From Glandiceps talaboti (lineage: Eukaryota; Hemichordata; Enteropneusta; Spengelidae), in contig NC_135549.1 in NCBI RefSeq assembly GCF_964340395.1, forward strand, positions 17,609,342 through 17,673,341: a DNA stretch of 64,000 nt, written 5' to 3'. The position numbers were made by a program, and so were the translations under genes. The notes under the pieces are model-generated. The model ran no database searches, had not been told where the DNA came from, and saw only the letters and a program-made list of their open reading frames with translations. Of the stretch, positions 10,945 through 41,600 are shown in pieces (positions within the stretch are counted from its first letter, which is position 1; every line of letters begins with the position of its first letter).

Positions 10945-11239
10945 CGAATTGAATCAAGCACTAACTAATGATTAATACCTGTATACTTATTATTCGACTT
11001 CCATATGCATATATTTTGCCTTTCATTATTCATTACCCAGTTTGGACATGATTCAAACAAGAAATTATACAGGTTAACAGAATGTACTTACAATTCAGTG
11101 TTTATGGAATTAAAACATTATCACTATTTTTTTTATTCATCTCGTGAATTGTCATTGTACCTGTACCTTTAATTTTCTTGTAATTGTAATTTTCGTGGAC
11201 TATTGTGCGTTTCACTTATTTTTGTACTTCATTGATTAA

Positions 11240-11700
11240 TGATTGCAAATGTACATCTCTTTCAATGACTATTGTACCTTTCACTGGTTATTGTATCAGT
11301 CAATATCGTACTTTTCATTGGTTATTGTACCAGAAAATATCGTACCTTTGATGGTTACTGTACCAGTTAATATCGTACCTTTCATAGGTTATTGTACCAG
11401 TCAATATCGTACCTTTCATTGGTTATTTTAACCGTCAATATCGTACCTTTTGTTGGTTATATTGTACCAGTACAGTCAATATCGTACCTTTTAATTGGTT
11501 ATTGTACCCGTCAATATCGTACCTTTCGTTGGTTATATTGTACCAGTACAGTCAATATCGTACCTTTCATTGGTTATTGTACCCGTCATTATCGTACCTT
11601 TCGTTGGTTATATTGTACCAGTACAGTCAATGTCGTACCTTTTAATTGGTTACCAGTCAGTGTCGTACCTTTCACTGATTATTTGTGTAACTTTCCTTGA
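11240..11700 (+). repeat. Minisatellite with ~34-bp units in the 3' flank of copy 1
   Basis: The unit TATCGTACCTTTCATTGG plus TTATTGTACCAGTCAA recurs about a dozen times, some copies lengthened by TATATTGTACCAGTACAG. Unit 2 has only two or three copies (28020-28080) and unit 3 practically none, so the array expanded in unit 1. Open frames across it are not coding. The rest of 10860-12540 is 3' flank with no gene seen. Confidence 0.85.
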
Positions 11701-12539
11701 TTATTATTGTAGCAATTGTAAAATTAATGGGCATGGGTCAACTTGTGACACAAAGTTTATCTTAATAAAATGCTTTAATACATGTAACTCATTTAGTATA
11801 TCATATTCATACCAATGTACATATATGCCTTGTAGTGAGTATAAAATCTCTAAATAACATTAACAAGTTTTCCAATGTACAGTTTCACCATGATTGTAAT
11901 GTACACTACATATTTTTGATACACATAAAGATTATGCCATCAATAATTATACTGTTATCCTACAGATCTCATGGTTAGAAGGATATATATGTAATTTTTT
12001 TTAATGAAACAAGAAATAACAGAGAAATGTTCTGATCTGGCCCAAATAACAGAAAAATGTTCTGATCTGGCCGATGTACCTTCTTAAGATCACGAATGAT
12101 AATGTATTTAATATGAACATCTGTAATGTCTATAATGTTTTCTATGTGCTGCAATAAAATATTCCTTTGAATATCTGTGCCATCTTGACTGGCTTACATT
12201 TAAAGATGACTGTATTGATGTATGATGTGGTTTTATGTGACAACATCGGAAAACAAATTGCTAAAGGAAGGTTCACTATAAACCATTGGGGATTTCTCAT
12301 CAAAGTTCTATTGTTTATTTTATAGATTTGTCAATGACCATATGTAAAATACCTTGCCAAAAAGGCATCATATACAATCACATGCCATTTACCAAGGGCT
12401 TGAGGCAACAATTGTGGTGTCTATAACAATATCGAATAACGCCGTGAATATAGACAACATCAACAAGTTCCGTCAAGTTCTTGTTTATCATTATATTCAG
12501 TATCTTGAATCGCTAATTAATATATAATTAAAATACGCA

Positions 12540-12770
12540 GAGAAATACATATATTTAACTCGATCGAATCGCACTGGAATACAAATAGAATATACGGGAC
12601 GCTGCTGCGGAGTGTACCGATTGAATAGCACCCCCAACGGTCGTAGAATTTACTTCTCTGTCTTGTCCAACGATCACGAGATCGAATGATTCGAATCTTG
12701 GAATTTGTAAATTCAACCTCCATGACCTCAGCATTTGCTCGATGTGCTCTATTTGCTTATTTGCAGGTGA
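12540..12770. repeat. Dispersed ~230-bp repeat, copy 1
   Basis: The block from AAATACATATATTTAACTCG to TGCTCAATTTGCTC-type ends occurs here, at 29035-29290 and at 29745-29957. On the minus strand it contains GATTCGAATC, like the B box of tRNA-derived SINEs, but no clear A box. It may be a SINE fragment or simply duplicated flank. Confidence 0.5.
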
Positions 12771-12930
12771 TGACAAACCTATTATCCATCCTGTCTAATT
12801 AATACCCATATGTGGTTCTAATCAAAGATAATCATACTTTAGAATAAATACTGAATTAAGCACTGAATTTGATTTATACCAATATCTTCTAATTCGTTTA
12901 AACTATCATATCCATATTTGATTTGTGTGT

Positions 12931-12974
12931 TTGTTTGTTTGTTTGTTTGTTTGTTTGTTTGTTTGTTTGTTTGT
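12931..12974 (+). repeat. (GTTT)n microsatellite
   Basis: About eleven TTTG units in the flank of unit 2; unit 1 has only three at 430-442. Confidence 0.95.
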
Positions 12975-15308
12975 TCATTCATTCCTAGACAGATTGAATA
13001 AGCGTATGAAGCGTTCATTTATGACGTATTCAGATATAATTGCAAATTAACAGGAAATGAGGTAATAGAGAAGTTTACAGCATGTACAATATTTCATCTC
13101 AAATTCATATTCATAATTATTCAAGTGATATTTCCCATTTTTAAAATCTCTGTGAATAAAATAAATTATCCAAACTATTTTCGATTCATATCTAATATAA
13201 CCGTTCATTGATTACTGCAGTATGAATAGTAGTAAGACCATTAATTGTACGATGTGATATATTATATGGTCATCTCAATGAATTGTTATGTTATGTTTTT
13301 CAATGTGTTTATAGTAGTATTAAAATATTCTTCTGAAATCCTTTGTGTCATCTTGTATGTCTCTCCTTGTAATATCATCACTGTCTTAACACTAGAAACT
13401 GTTCTGTCCTAAAAGGATTCAAATCAATAATAAACTAATATCCTAATCGTAATGACCTGTTCGCTACAATATAGGTAAGTCATTTTATGAACATCTGCCA
13501 AAATTCTGCTGCAAAATCTAAAAAGAAAAAGAAAATTATTCACACCCCCGTGATAATATCATTCTATCTGACATTAAAATTACAATAGGGTGGGGGAGGT
13601 GGCCATTGGAATGGGTTCCCACCGTGCATGCGTCTTCAGCCATATATTTGACAAGTCAGTTCAAACTTTGCACAAAGTGAAAGAATTGCAGCCATCTTTA
13701 AATTAAGTATGTTGTATCTGTATGACTTTTGACTATAAAATCGGTCAGTATATAAGTTAACTTTGTAGTCACGTCGTTCACACACACTTCCTTCCTAGTC
13801 GGATCTCAGTAATTCTTAATTAGGTGAGTTATCCATTGCAACGTTTTGTTTGTCCCGGGCCCTTTTTTTCTATCAAAGCATATTTGGGGAATCTATATAC
13901 TTCGACGAGCCATCCTTAGCACACTTGGAGGTGCATATCATTAGGAACTCTTCATTTTGGATTCAGCCTACAGTTGAGAAAATATGACTGTAACATATAA
14001 TGTAACAAAATATAATATTTTGTTACATTTGCAACAAAACTACTTCAATAAGGAAAATACGAAAGATTTTTAACATGTCCATAAAATGAAAAAAAAAACA
14101 TTCTGCGCAGAAAATTGTTATTGTTCATAAAAAAAGTTTCACGATACTTTTCAGAATTATATTCATTCGTTGGTAGATTACAAGGAAATTTTATGTCATC
14201 TCCCGTGAGTGAAATTGTGGATTTGTATACGCAGCAACATGAAATAGTGCGTTGACCTTCTTGCTTTACTCACCAGCTCTGTCTACCTATAAGATTCCCA
14301 CCGATAACTTTTTTTCAACAATGGTTGTAGACATAACCAAGGATTTCTTCTACCGTGATACTTACGAACTTTGCGATGTAATCACTTCTTTAGAACCAGG
14401 TACAAGGCCCGTCAACGATCGGATGAGTCATGTGTGTTCTTTCCCTTAGTACAGATTCAATCAACAATCCACCAGACAACCAACGATGGGCAAAACGTGA
14501 ATAGCAATTGATTGTGTTACAAAGGTAGTTCACTTCACAGTCGACCTAATTTACAGGCCAAGAGATCTGATATGATCACTTCTCTCCACGTGTTTCAACA
14601 CTGTAGTAAGACTTCAGTGTTAACGGACGAGTAAATACATGCCTGATATTCCCACAAATACCGAGAAACTTGGATTCAACCATAGATAATGAAATCTGTA
14701 AGATTTTGTGCTTGTGGGAAAGTACAAAGACTGAAGTGACAATCTACAATTGCAAGTAAAATCTAACAAGTGTTATTTTTTTATGTCTGTCATGTTTGCA
14801 AGAATACAGTAAAATCCATACAGTAACTTTTTGTAAAATAACACATTTATTTAATCTTACCGTCGTTGACAGTGGGAGCGCTTAGAAGTTAACGAACGAC
14901 AATCATGACATGGCAAAATAGCATAGGTAATATGATCTGTGTATTGCTGGTATAAGAACTTTCAAAACTGGTCATATGCAAAGTTGTGTTATTCAGAGTT
15001 GACATTTTTCTCGTAGGCAGTGGTACAACCAGGTACTTTTATGTCGGTTTTGCTCTGGTACACCTTTTGTTCGTCATTGGGAGCGGTACACCCCCCAACC
15101 AATGACAAACGAACGGGTGAACTGAAGTGCACTTCGAGTGTTGGTTCACATACTATATCTATACAGGCTACGGTATTCACATTTAACATAGGTGACGCCA
15201 GGAGCTACATAGACAACTACAAAATATTCTAAAGGCATATTTTGTCTCGTTGTGACGCAGTTGAGCCGAAGTTCTGCGCGACTTTTCACCAGTACTGTTT
15301 GAATCAAG

Positions 15309-27593
<12,285 letters not shown>

Positions 27594-27676
27594 ACATGAA
27601 GATGTCACGAGATGATGACAAACCGATTATCTATCCAATACGATTAATTATTTTGTAGATATAATCATAATCGAAT

Positions 27677-27682
27677 AATAAA
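27677..27682 (+). terminator. Polyadenylation signal of Ly6-type copy 2
   Basis: AATAAA lies 84 bases after the stop codon. Confidence 0.6.
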
Positions 27683-28859
27683 TGAATTGAATCAATCACT
27701 AAATAATGATTAATACCTGTATACTTATTATTCAACTACCATATCCATATATTTTGCCTTTCATTATTCATTACCCAGTTTGGACATGATTCAAACAAGA
27801 AATGATACAGGTTTACAGAATGTACTTACAATTAAGTGTTTATGGAATTAAAACATTATCACTATTTTTTTATTCATCTCGTGATTTGTCATTGTACCTG
27901 TACCTTTCATTTACTTGTAATTGTAATTTTCGTGGACTATTGTGCATTTCACTTATTTTTGTACTTCATTGATTAATGATTACAAATGTACATCTCTTTC
28001 AATGACTATTGTACCTTCATTGGTTATTGTACCAGTCAATATCGTACCTTTCATTGGTTATTGTACCATTGGTTATTGTAGCAAATTGTAAATGGGCATG
28101 GGTCAACTTGTGACACAAAGTTTATTTTAATAAAATGCTTTAATACATGAAACTTGTTTCGTATATCATATTCATACCAATGTACACGTGTGCCTTGTAG
28201 TGAGTATAAAATCTCTAGATAACATTAACAAGTTTTCCAATGTACAGTTTCACCATGATTGTAATGTAAACTATACATTTTTGATACACATAAAGATTAT
28301 GCCATCAATAATTTTACTGTTATCCTACAGATCTCATGGTTAGAAGGATATATATGTAATTCTTTTGATGAAACAAGAAATAACAGAGAAATGTTCTGAT
28401 CTGGCCCAAATAACAGAAAAATGTACCTTCTTAAGATCATGAATGATAATGTATTTAATATGAACATCTGTAATGTCTATAATGTTTTCTATGTGCTGCA
28501 ATAAAATATTCCTTTGAATATCTGTGCCATCTTGACTGGATTACATTTAAAGATGACTGTATTGATGTATGATGTGGTTTTATGTGACAACATCGGAAAG
28601 CACATTGCTAAAGGAAGGTTCACTATAAACCATTGGGGATTTCTCATCAAAGTTCTATCGTTTATTTTATAGATTTGTCAATGACCATATGTAAAATACC
28701 TTGCCAAAAAAGGCATCATATACACTCACATGCCATTTACCAAGGGCTTGAGGCAACAATTCTGGTGTCTATAACAATATCGAATATAGACAACATCAAC
28801 AAGTTCCGTCAATTTCTTGTTTATCATTATATTCAGTATCTTGAATCGCTAATTAATAT

Positions 28860-29957
28860 ATAATTATAATACGCAGAGAAATACATATATTTAACTCGAT
28901 CGGATCAAGGGCATGAGGCAACAATTCTGGTGTCTATAAGTTATAACAATATTGAATAACGTGAATATAGACAACATCAACAAGTTTCGTCAAGTTCTTG
29001 TTTATCATTATTTCAGTATCCCGAATCGCTAATTAATATTTAATTATAATACACAGAGAAACACATATATTTAACTCGATCGAATTGCACTTGAATACAA
29101 ATAGAATGTACGGGACGCCGGATCCGACGCTGCTGCGGAGCATGCTGCGGAGTGTACCGATTGAATAGCGCCCCCAACGGCCGTATAATTTACTTCTCTG
29201 TCTTGTCGCGCGATCGCGAGATCGAATGATTCGAATCTTGGAATTTGAAAATTCAACCTCCACGCGCTCAACATTTGCTCAATTTGCTCAATTTGCTCAT
29301 TTGCTAAAAAAGGAAGGGTAGGACACTCTGTATTACAAGTTTAAGCAAGGAATGCGTTCGGAGCTCGAGTATGGCAAACAGCGCGTCAGCTGTCGCGAGA
29401 GAACTAAGCGTCGATTTTGCACCATGATCGATCATGTTCCATTAAAGCATTTACAGACTAAATCTACCCTTATACTTTCTTTTCCTTTATTCTATTTTAG
29501 AGTCTTCCCTATTTATATAAACTTTTTCTGCGATTATTAAAAATGTTTCCAGAAAGTGTACAAATACATACGTACAAATCATTTCTGGCCTCATACCCAA
29601 AATAACAAATATGTGTGTATAATGAGTTTATTAAAATATACTTTGAATAAAGAAATAAGTATGTAAATGAGACTCATAGCTAACTTGGGCCTTTGTCACC
29701 TGTATCACATCATTATCATTTTCGGGTTTCACCAGAATTGTTGCCTCATGCCCCTGATCGGATCGCGCTGGAATACAAATAGAATATACGGGACGCTGCT
29801 GCGGAGTGTACCGATTGAATAGCACCCCAACGGTCGTAGAATTTACTTCTCTGTCTTGTCGCGCGATCACGAGGTCGAATGATTCGAATCTTGGAATTTG
29901 AAAATCAACCTCCACGAGCTCAGCATTTGCTCGATTTGCTCAATTTGCTCATTTGCA
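28860..29957. repeat. Locally duplicated 3' end of unit 2 with two copies of the ~230-bp repeat
   Basis: TTGAGGCAACAATT.TGGTGTC and the following AACATCAACAAGTT stretch occur twice (28748 and 28914). The GATTCGAATC repeat occurs at 29035-29290 and 29745-29957. Between them, 29300-29740 is unique sequence without a supported gene. Unit 1 has a single copy of this arrangement. Confidence 0.65.
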
Positions 29958-32356
29958 GGTGGTTCTAATCAAAGATAATCATAGAATAAATACTGAATTA
30001 ATCACTGAATTTGATTTATACCATTATCTTTCCTATTCACAATTATTCAAGTGATATTTCCCATTTTTAAAATCTCTGTGAATAAAAGAATTATCCAAGC
30101 TATTTTCGATTCATATTTAATATAACCGTTCATTGATTACTGCAGTATGAAAAGTAGTAAGATCATTAATTGTACGATGTGATATATTATATGGTCATCT
30201 CAATGAACTGTTATGTTTTGTTTTTCAATATGTTTATACTAGTATTAAAATATTAAAATATTCTTCTGAAATCCCTTTGTGTCATCTGTCTGTCTCTCCT
30301 TGTAATATCATCACTGTCTTAACACTAGAAACTGTTCTGTCCTAAAAAAAGATTCAAATCAATAATAAATTAATATCCTAATCGTAATGATCTGTTCGCT
30401 ACAATATAGGTAACTCATTTTATGAACATCTGCCAAAATTCTGCTGCAAAATCTAAAAAGAGAAAAAAATTTATTCACACCTCCGTGATAATATCATTCT
30501 ATCTGACATTAAAATTACAATAGGGTGGGGGAGGTGGCTATTGGAATAGGTTCCCACCGTGCATGCGTCTTCAGCCATATATTTGACAAGTCAGTTCAAA
30601 CATTGCACAAAGGTCACACAATGAATATGTAAATCACTTTATTTTGACTTTGTCAAAGTGAAAGAATCGCTGCCATCTTTAAATTAAGTATTTTGTATCC
30701 GTATGACTTTTGACTATAAAATCGGTCATTTTTGCATATTGCAGACGCTTGGCAGTATATACGTGTGTAGTTAAATCGTTCACACGCACTTCCTTCCTAG
30801 TCGGATCTCAGTAATTCTTAATTAGCTGAGTCATCCAATGCAAAGTTTTGTTTGTCCCGGGCCCTTTTTTTCTTTCAAAGCATATTTGGGCGAATCTATA
30901 TACTGCGATGAGCATCCTTAGCACACTTGTCACCCCCACTGTTGGAGGTGCATTTCAAATGAAACTCTTCATTTTCAGCCTACAGTTGAGAAAATATGAC
31001 TGTAACATATAATGTAACAAAATATAATATTTTGTTACATTTGCAACAAAACTAGTTCAATAAGGAAAATACGAAAGATTCTTAACATGTCCATAAAATG
31101 AAGAAAAAAAACATTCTGCGCAGAAAATTGTTATTGTTCATCGAAAAAGTTTCACGATACTTTTCAGAATTATATTCATTCGTTGGTGGATTACAAGGAC
31201 ACTTTTTATCATCTCACGTGAGTGAAATTGTGGACATGTATACGCAGCAACATGAAATAGTGCGTTCACCTTCTTGCTTTACTCACCAGCTTTATTTGTC
31301 TACCTATAAGATTCCCACAGATAATCCTGTTTTCAACAATGGTTGTAGACGTAACCAAGGATTTCTCCTACCGTGATACTTACGAGCTTTGCGATGTAAT
31401 CACTTCTTTTGAACTAGGTACAGGGCCCGTCAACGATCGGATGAGTCATGTGTGTTCTTTCCCTTAGTACAGATTCAATCAACAATCCACCAGACGACAA
31501 CCAACGATGGGCAAAAAGTGAATAGCAATTGATTGTGTTACAAAGGTAGTTCACTTCACTGTCGACCTAATTTACAGGCAAAGAGATCTGATATGATCAC
31601 TTCACTCCACGTGTTTCAACACTGTAGTAAGACTTCAGTGTTAACGGACGAGTAAATACATACCTGATATTCCCACAAATACTGAGAAACTTGGATTCAA
31701 CCATAGATAATGAAATATGTAAGATTTTGTGCTTGTGGGGAAATATAAAGACTGAAGTGACAATCTACAATTGCAAATAACATCTAACAAGTGTTATTTC
31801 TGATGTCTGTCATGTTTGCAAAAGTATAGTAAAATCCATACAGTAACTTTTTGTAAAATAACACATTTATGTAATCTTACCGTCGTTGACACTAGGAGCG
31901 CTTAGAAGTTAACGAACGACAATCACGACATGGCAAAATAGCATACGTAATATGATCTTTGTATTGCTGGTATAAGAACTTCATTCAAAACTGGTCATAT
32001 GCAAAGTTGTGTTATTCAGAGTTGACATTTTTCTCATAGGCAGTGGTACAACCAGGTACTTTTATGCCTGTTCTGCTCTTGTACACCTTTTGTTCGTCAT
32101 TGAGAGCGGTACACCCCCAACCAATGACAAACACTGACAAACAAACGAACGGGTGAACTGAAGTGCACTTTGAGTGTTGGTTCACACATACTATATCTAT
32201 ACATGGTACGGTATTCACATTTAACATAGGTGACGTCAGGAGCTACATAGATAACTACAAAATATTCTAAAGGCATATTTTGTCTCGTGGTGACGCAGTT
32301 GAGCCGAAGTTCTGCGCGACTTTTCACCAGTACGGTTTGATAGGAGAATAATCAAG

Positions 32357-37524
<5,168 letters not shown>

Positions 37525-37575
37525 ACTTGAAGATGTCACGAGATGATGATTTTGTAGATATAATCATAATCTAAT

Positions 37576-37581
37576 AATAAA
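37576..37581 (+). terminator. Polyadenylation signal of Ly6-type copy 3
   Basis: AATAAA lies 52 bases after the stop codon. Confidence 0.6.
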
Positions 37582-38645
37582 CGAATTGAATCAAGCACTA
37601 AATAATGATTAATACCTGTATACTTATTATTCAACTTCCATATGCATATATTTTGCCTTTCATTATTCATTACCCAGTTTGGACATGATTCAAACAAGAA
37701 ATGATACAGGTTTACAGAATGTATTTACAATTCAGTGTTTATGGAATTAAAACATTATCACTATTTTTTTATTCATCTCGTGAATTGTCATTGTACCTGT
37801 ACCTTTAATTTACTTGTAATTGTTATTTCCGTGGACTATAAATTGTGCCTTTCACTTATTCTTGTACCTTTTGTACCTGTTTTCCAATGTACAGTTTCAC
37901 CATGGTTGTAATGTAAACTATATATTTTTGATACACATAAAGATTATGCCATCAATAATAATACTGTTATCCTACAGATCTCATGGTTAGAAGGATATAT
38001 ATGTAATTCTTTTAATGAAACAAGAAATAACAGAGAAATGTTCTGATTTGGCCGATGTACCTTCTTAAGATCATGAATGATAATGTATCTAATATGAACA
38101 TCTGTAATGTCTATAATGTTTTCTATGTGCTGCAATAAAATATTCCTTTGAATATCTGTGCCATCTTGACTGGATTACATTTAAAGATGACTGTATTGAT
38201 GTATGATGTGGTTTTATGTGACAACATCGGAAAACTGCTAAAGGAAGGTTCACTATAAACCATTGGGGATTTCTCATCAAAGTTCTATTGTTTATTTTAT
38301 AGATTTGTCAATGACCATGTGCAAAATGCCTTGCCAAAAAAGGCATCATATACACTCACACGGCAGAAAAAAAAGGCATACGCATTCACATGATTAAAAT
38401 GGCTGTTTGGAATTTCCTTTGTCACATAAATCAAAGCATTTCATAAATTGTGAAATTTCAAGACTAAATTTCAATGAATATTGAATCAGAGACTGCCATT
38501 GTTTTAAAATACCATTTTTGACAACCTTTATTCCACCTGTCTGAATGTCGTTAAATTACATTTCGACATTTTTTGACTTCAGGTATACTGCACATTGTAA
38601 AATTTGTAAGGAAAATATAAGTATTCTAATTACGATAAAAATCAA

Positions 38646-38651
38646 TTTATT
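38646..38651 (-). terminator. Polyadenylation signal of the dehydratase gene
   Basis: TTTATT on the plus strand (AATAAA on the minus) lies 38 bases after the stop. The detached exon copies at 8.7 and 35.3 kb keep it. Confidence 0.65.
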
Positions 38652-38689
38652 AATCTTATAATTTCTTAGATTTCCGATTTATCATGATT

Positions 38690-41600
38690 TCAAGTTACAT
38701 ATTTGCAAAGTTCTTGAGGAGTAACGTTTCCACCTGTTAGGACAACTACGACTTTCTTTCCTTCGACATCTGGTATTTTGTTATTCTGTAAGGCAGCAAA
38801 TGCAGCAGCTCCTGATGGTTCTACCACTAAACCAGCTCCATATAATGTCTTGACAGCCTTTATAATGTCGTCATCAGAAACTAACACCATATCATCCACA
38901 AATTCCATATTATGCCGAAAACAGTTTGGACCTAAAATTAGAAGAGATGCATCAAGTCAAACATTGTGGGTGATATAATATAAAAATCTAACAACTCCAT
39001 TCAGTGATGTAATAGAGGGAATACTCCACTGGTAATAGGGCCATTACATTAGGTGATACAGGGTATACTCCACTGTGGTAATTATGGGCCACTACATGAA
39101 GTAACACAAGGGGATGTACTCCACTGGTAATTGGGACACTACATGAAGTACTACAGGGGGAAATACCCCACTGGTAATTGGTATACAACATGGAGAGATA
39201 CAGGGGATATTATTCTTTGGTGATAGGGCCTTTACATTAGGGGATACAGGGGGATATACTCCACTGTGGTAATCATGGGCCACTACATGAAGTACTATAG
39301 GGGGATATACCCCACTGGTAATTGGTACACAATGTGGAGAGATACAGGGGATATTATTCTTTGGTGACAGGGCCTTTACATTAGGTGATACAGGGGGATA
39401 TACTCCACTGTGGTAATTATGGGCCACTACATGAAGTAATAGAGGGGTGTACTCCACTGGTAATTGGGACACTACATGAAGTACTACAGGGGGATATACC
39501 CCATTGGTAATTGGTACACCACATAAGTGATACAGGGGGATATACTTCACTGGTAACAGGGCCACAACATGAAGTACGATAGAGGTGGGTAAACACCATT
39601 TATAAGAAGTGATACATTGCTACACTTAGTACTTTACCTGCATATGGAGGTGCCAAACCAGCTGCAATAGTTTTCACATTTTCTTCTTTTACAGGATGTC
39701 CACTCTTTCTACTTCTGTACATTGCAGAAGCTGGTAGAAGAAACAAGAGCATGAAATCTTAATAAAAAAGAAGTATATCTACATATATCGGTATACACTA
39801 ATTTAAACCAAGTACAGGAGTATAAATGTACCACAGTTTACAACAGCAATACATTTGACCCAATCTCCAAACCAAGTCTTTTCATCCAATTCACATGCAT
39901 ATGATTAAATACTATTTTTTATCATTTTCAAATGAGAAACTAGATGTAACATCCCTAACATTTGCTAATTTGCAGTCAAGCATTCCTAACACCCGCTCAT
40001 TCATTTTGGATTTTGTTCATTTATATTTTCACGTAGCATATCTGGAAAATAGGTGTTTTATGAGACCTCATAGTAAAGAAAAAATGGAAAGTGGCATTTA
40101 TGTGAGAAAATTGTGATGTTGTCAACATTTTCTTGGCACTATCCAATTTAGACAATGGAGTTTTAGGAAAAACAGTAAATGAGCAAAACCCAAAAATAAA
40201 TGAGCGAGTGTTTCCTAAAATTTATGTCACCAACACACTCATCTACCTACATGATACAGGTAGACAGACAGACACTTTACAGTGGCTATAACACTGCTGG
40301 TTCAGTTGATCCTACAAAATAAAACAAAACATGCCTGACAATTTCTTCCAAAACACATGTTAGCTTCTTTTTAACCAAGGTTTATATACAGCTGCAAAAA
40401 TTTCATTTAAAAAACAATCAAGTGACAATTAAAGAGATGGACTTGAGAAACAAAACATCAACTGAATTAAAATACTTGCCTCCTTCAGGTTCTACGCCAT
40501 ATATTCGTGTGGATGATCTCCCAGACAATTTAATAGCGGCAGCTGTTCCACCAAGTAAACCACCCCCTCCACAACACACTATAACAATGTCTGGGTCATC
40601 TAAATCTTCAAGGATCTCAAAACCAAGGCTGTTAGTACAATATAGAGGGAAAATTACTTGTGATATGAAACAGGCATCACAGCCAAAACAATTCTAATCT
40701 ATCAGAGAAACACTATTCCATAACAGCCCGAGTTCACTTGGGGAAGGGGTGGGGAAGTCTGTCGTAATTCATGCAAATTCTGCACATGTAGGTTTTGAGT
40801 GAGCATTTCTCATTACTGGCAAGGTTTTTATAGTTTGGGACTCTTGTGCATGCATACATGAATTTGATGACCATTACACTTTGATGATGTATTCTGTTTA
40901 TAAGGGTAATGGTGTCCCAAGAATGTTTACATGAAGTTTACTTTTCAATTGCAAACAGAGACATTTAGATTTTTTTTTACATACTTGATGAAAACATTAA
41001 AATTTGCATTAAATGTATGAAGACCAATAAGTCTTTGTAGAGGATACTTCTATGTGACTGAATGGAGACATGATTTAAAAGAAATTGGTGGTAACAAATA
41101 AATACTATAAAGTGTCTGATAATGCAGGAAATTGCTGAATTTCAATAAAGGCCAATGTCTCAAAAGAAAGTTGAATTTGAATGTAATCTCTATCTATTAA
41201 CGTTTTTGAATTATGTGGTAAATCTTACCTCCCATATATTTCCTGCCCCCAATCTGACATTTAGTACTGTACATGCAGACTTACCTCCCATGTCCTGCCA
41301 ACAATCTGACATTTAGTACTTTACATGCAGACTTACCTCCCATGTCCTGCCCCAATCTGTCATTTAGTACTGTACATGCAGACTTACCTCCCATGTCCTG
41401 CCAACAATCTGACATTTAGTACTGTACATGCAGACTTACCTCCCATGTCCTGCCAACAATCTGACATTTAGTACTGTGCATGTAGACTTACCTCCCATGT
41501 CCTGCCAACAATCTGACATTTAGTACTGTGCATGTAGACTTACCTCCCATGTCCTGCCAACAATCTGACATTTAGTACTGTACATGTAGACTTACCTCCC

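Larger units (their letters stand above)
281..12776. repeat. Tandem segmental duplication, unit 1
   Basis: The unit begins at CCTATTATCCATCC just after the first Ly6-type exon and ends at the CTCATTTGC/TATTTGC tract near 12770. Its first 2.5 kb (281-2816, 3' and 5' gene flank, no convincing gene) is repeated almost base for base at 12777-15308 and 29958-32356. The rest is the body of Ly6-type gene copy 1 and its 3' flank. Differences from the other units are mainly inserted elements: a LINE remnant at 4.4-7.1 kb and the dehydratase-exon cassette at 8.5-10.4 kb. Confidence 0.85.

Noticed and set aside
12675-12700. Possible tRNA gene at GATTCGAATC
   Set aside because: B-box-like sequence only; no A box, acceptor stem or cloverleaf could be drawn.
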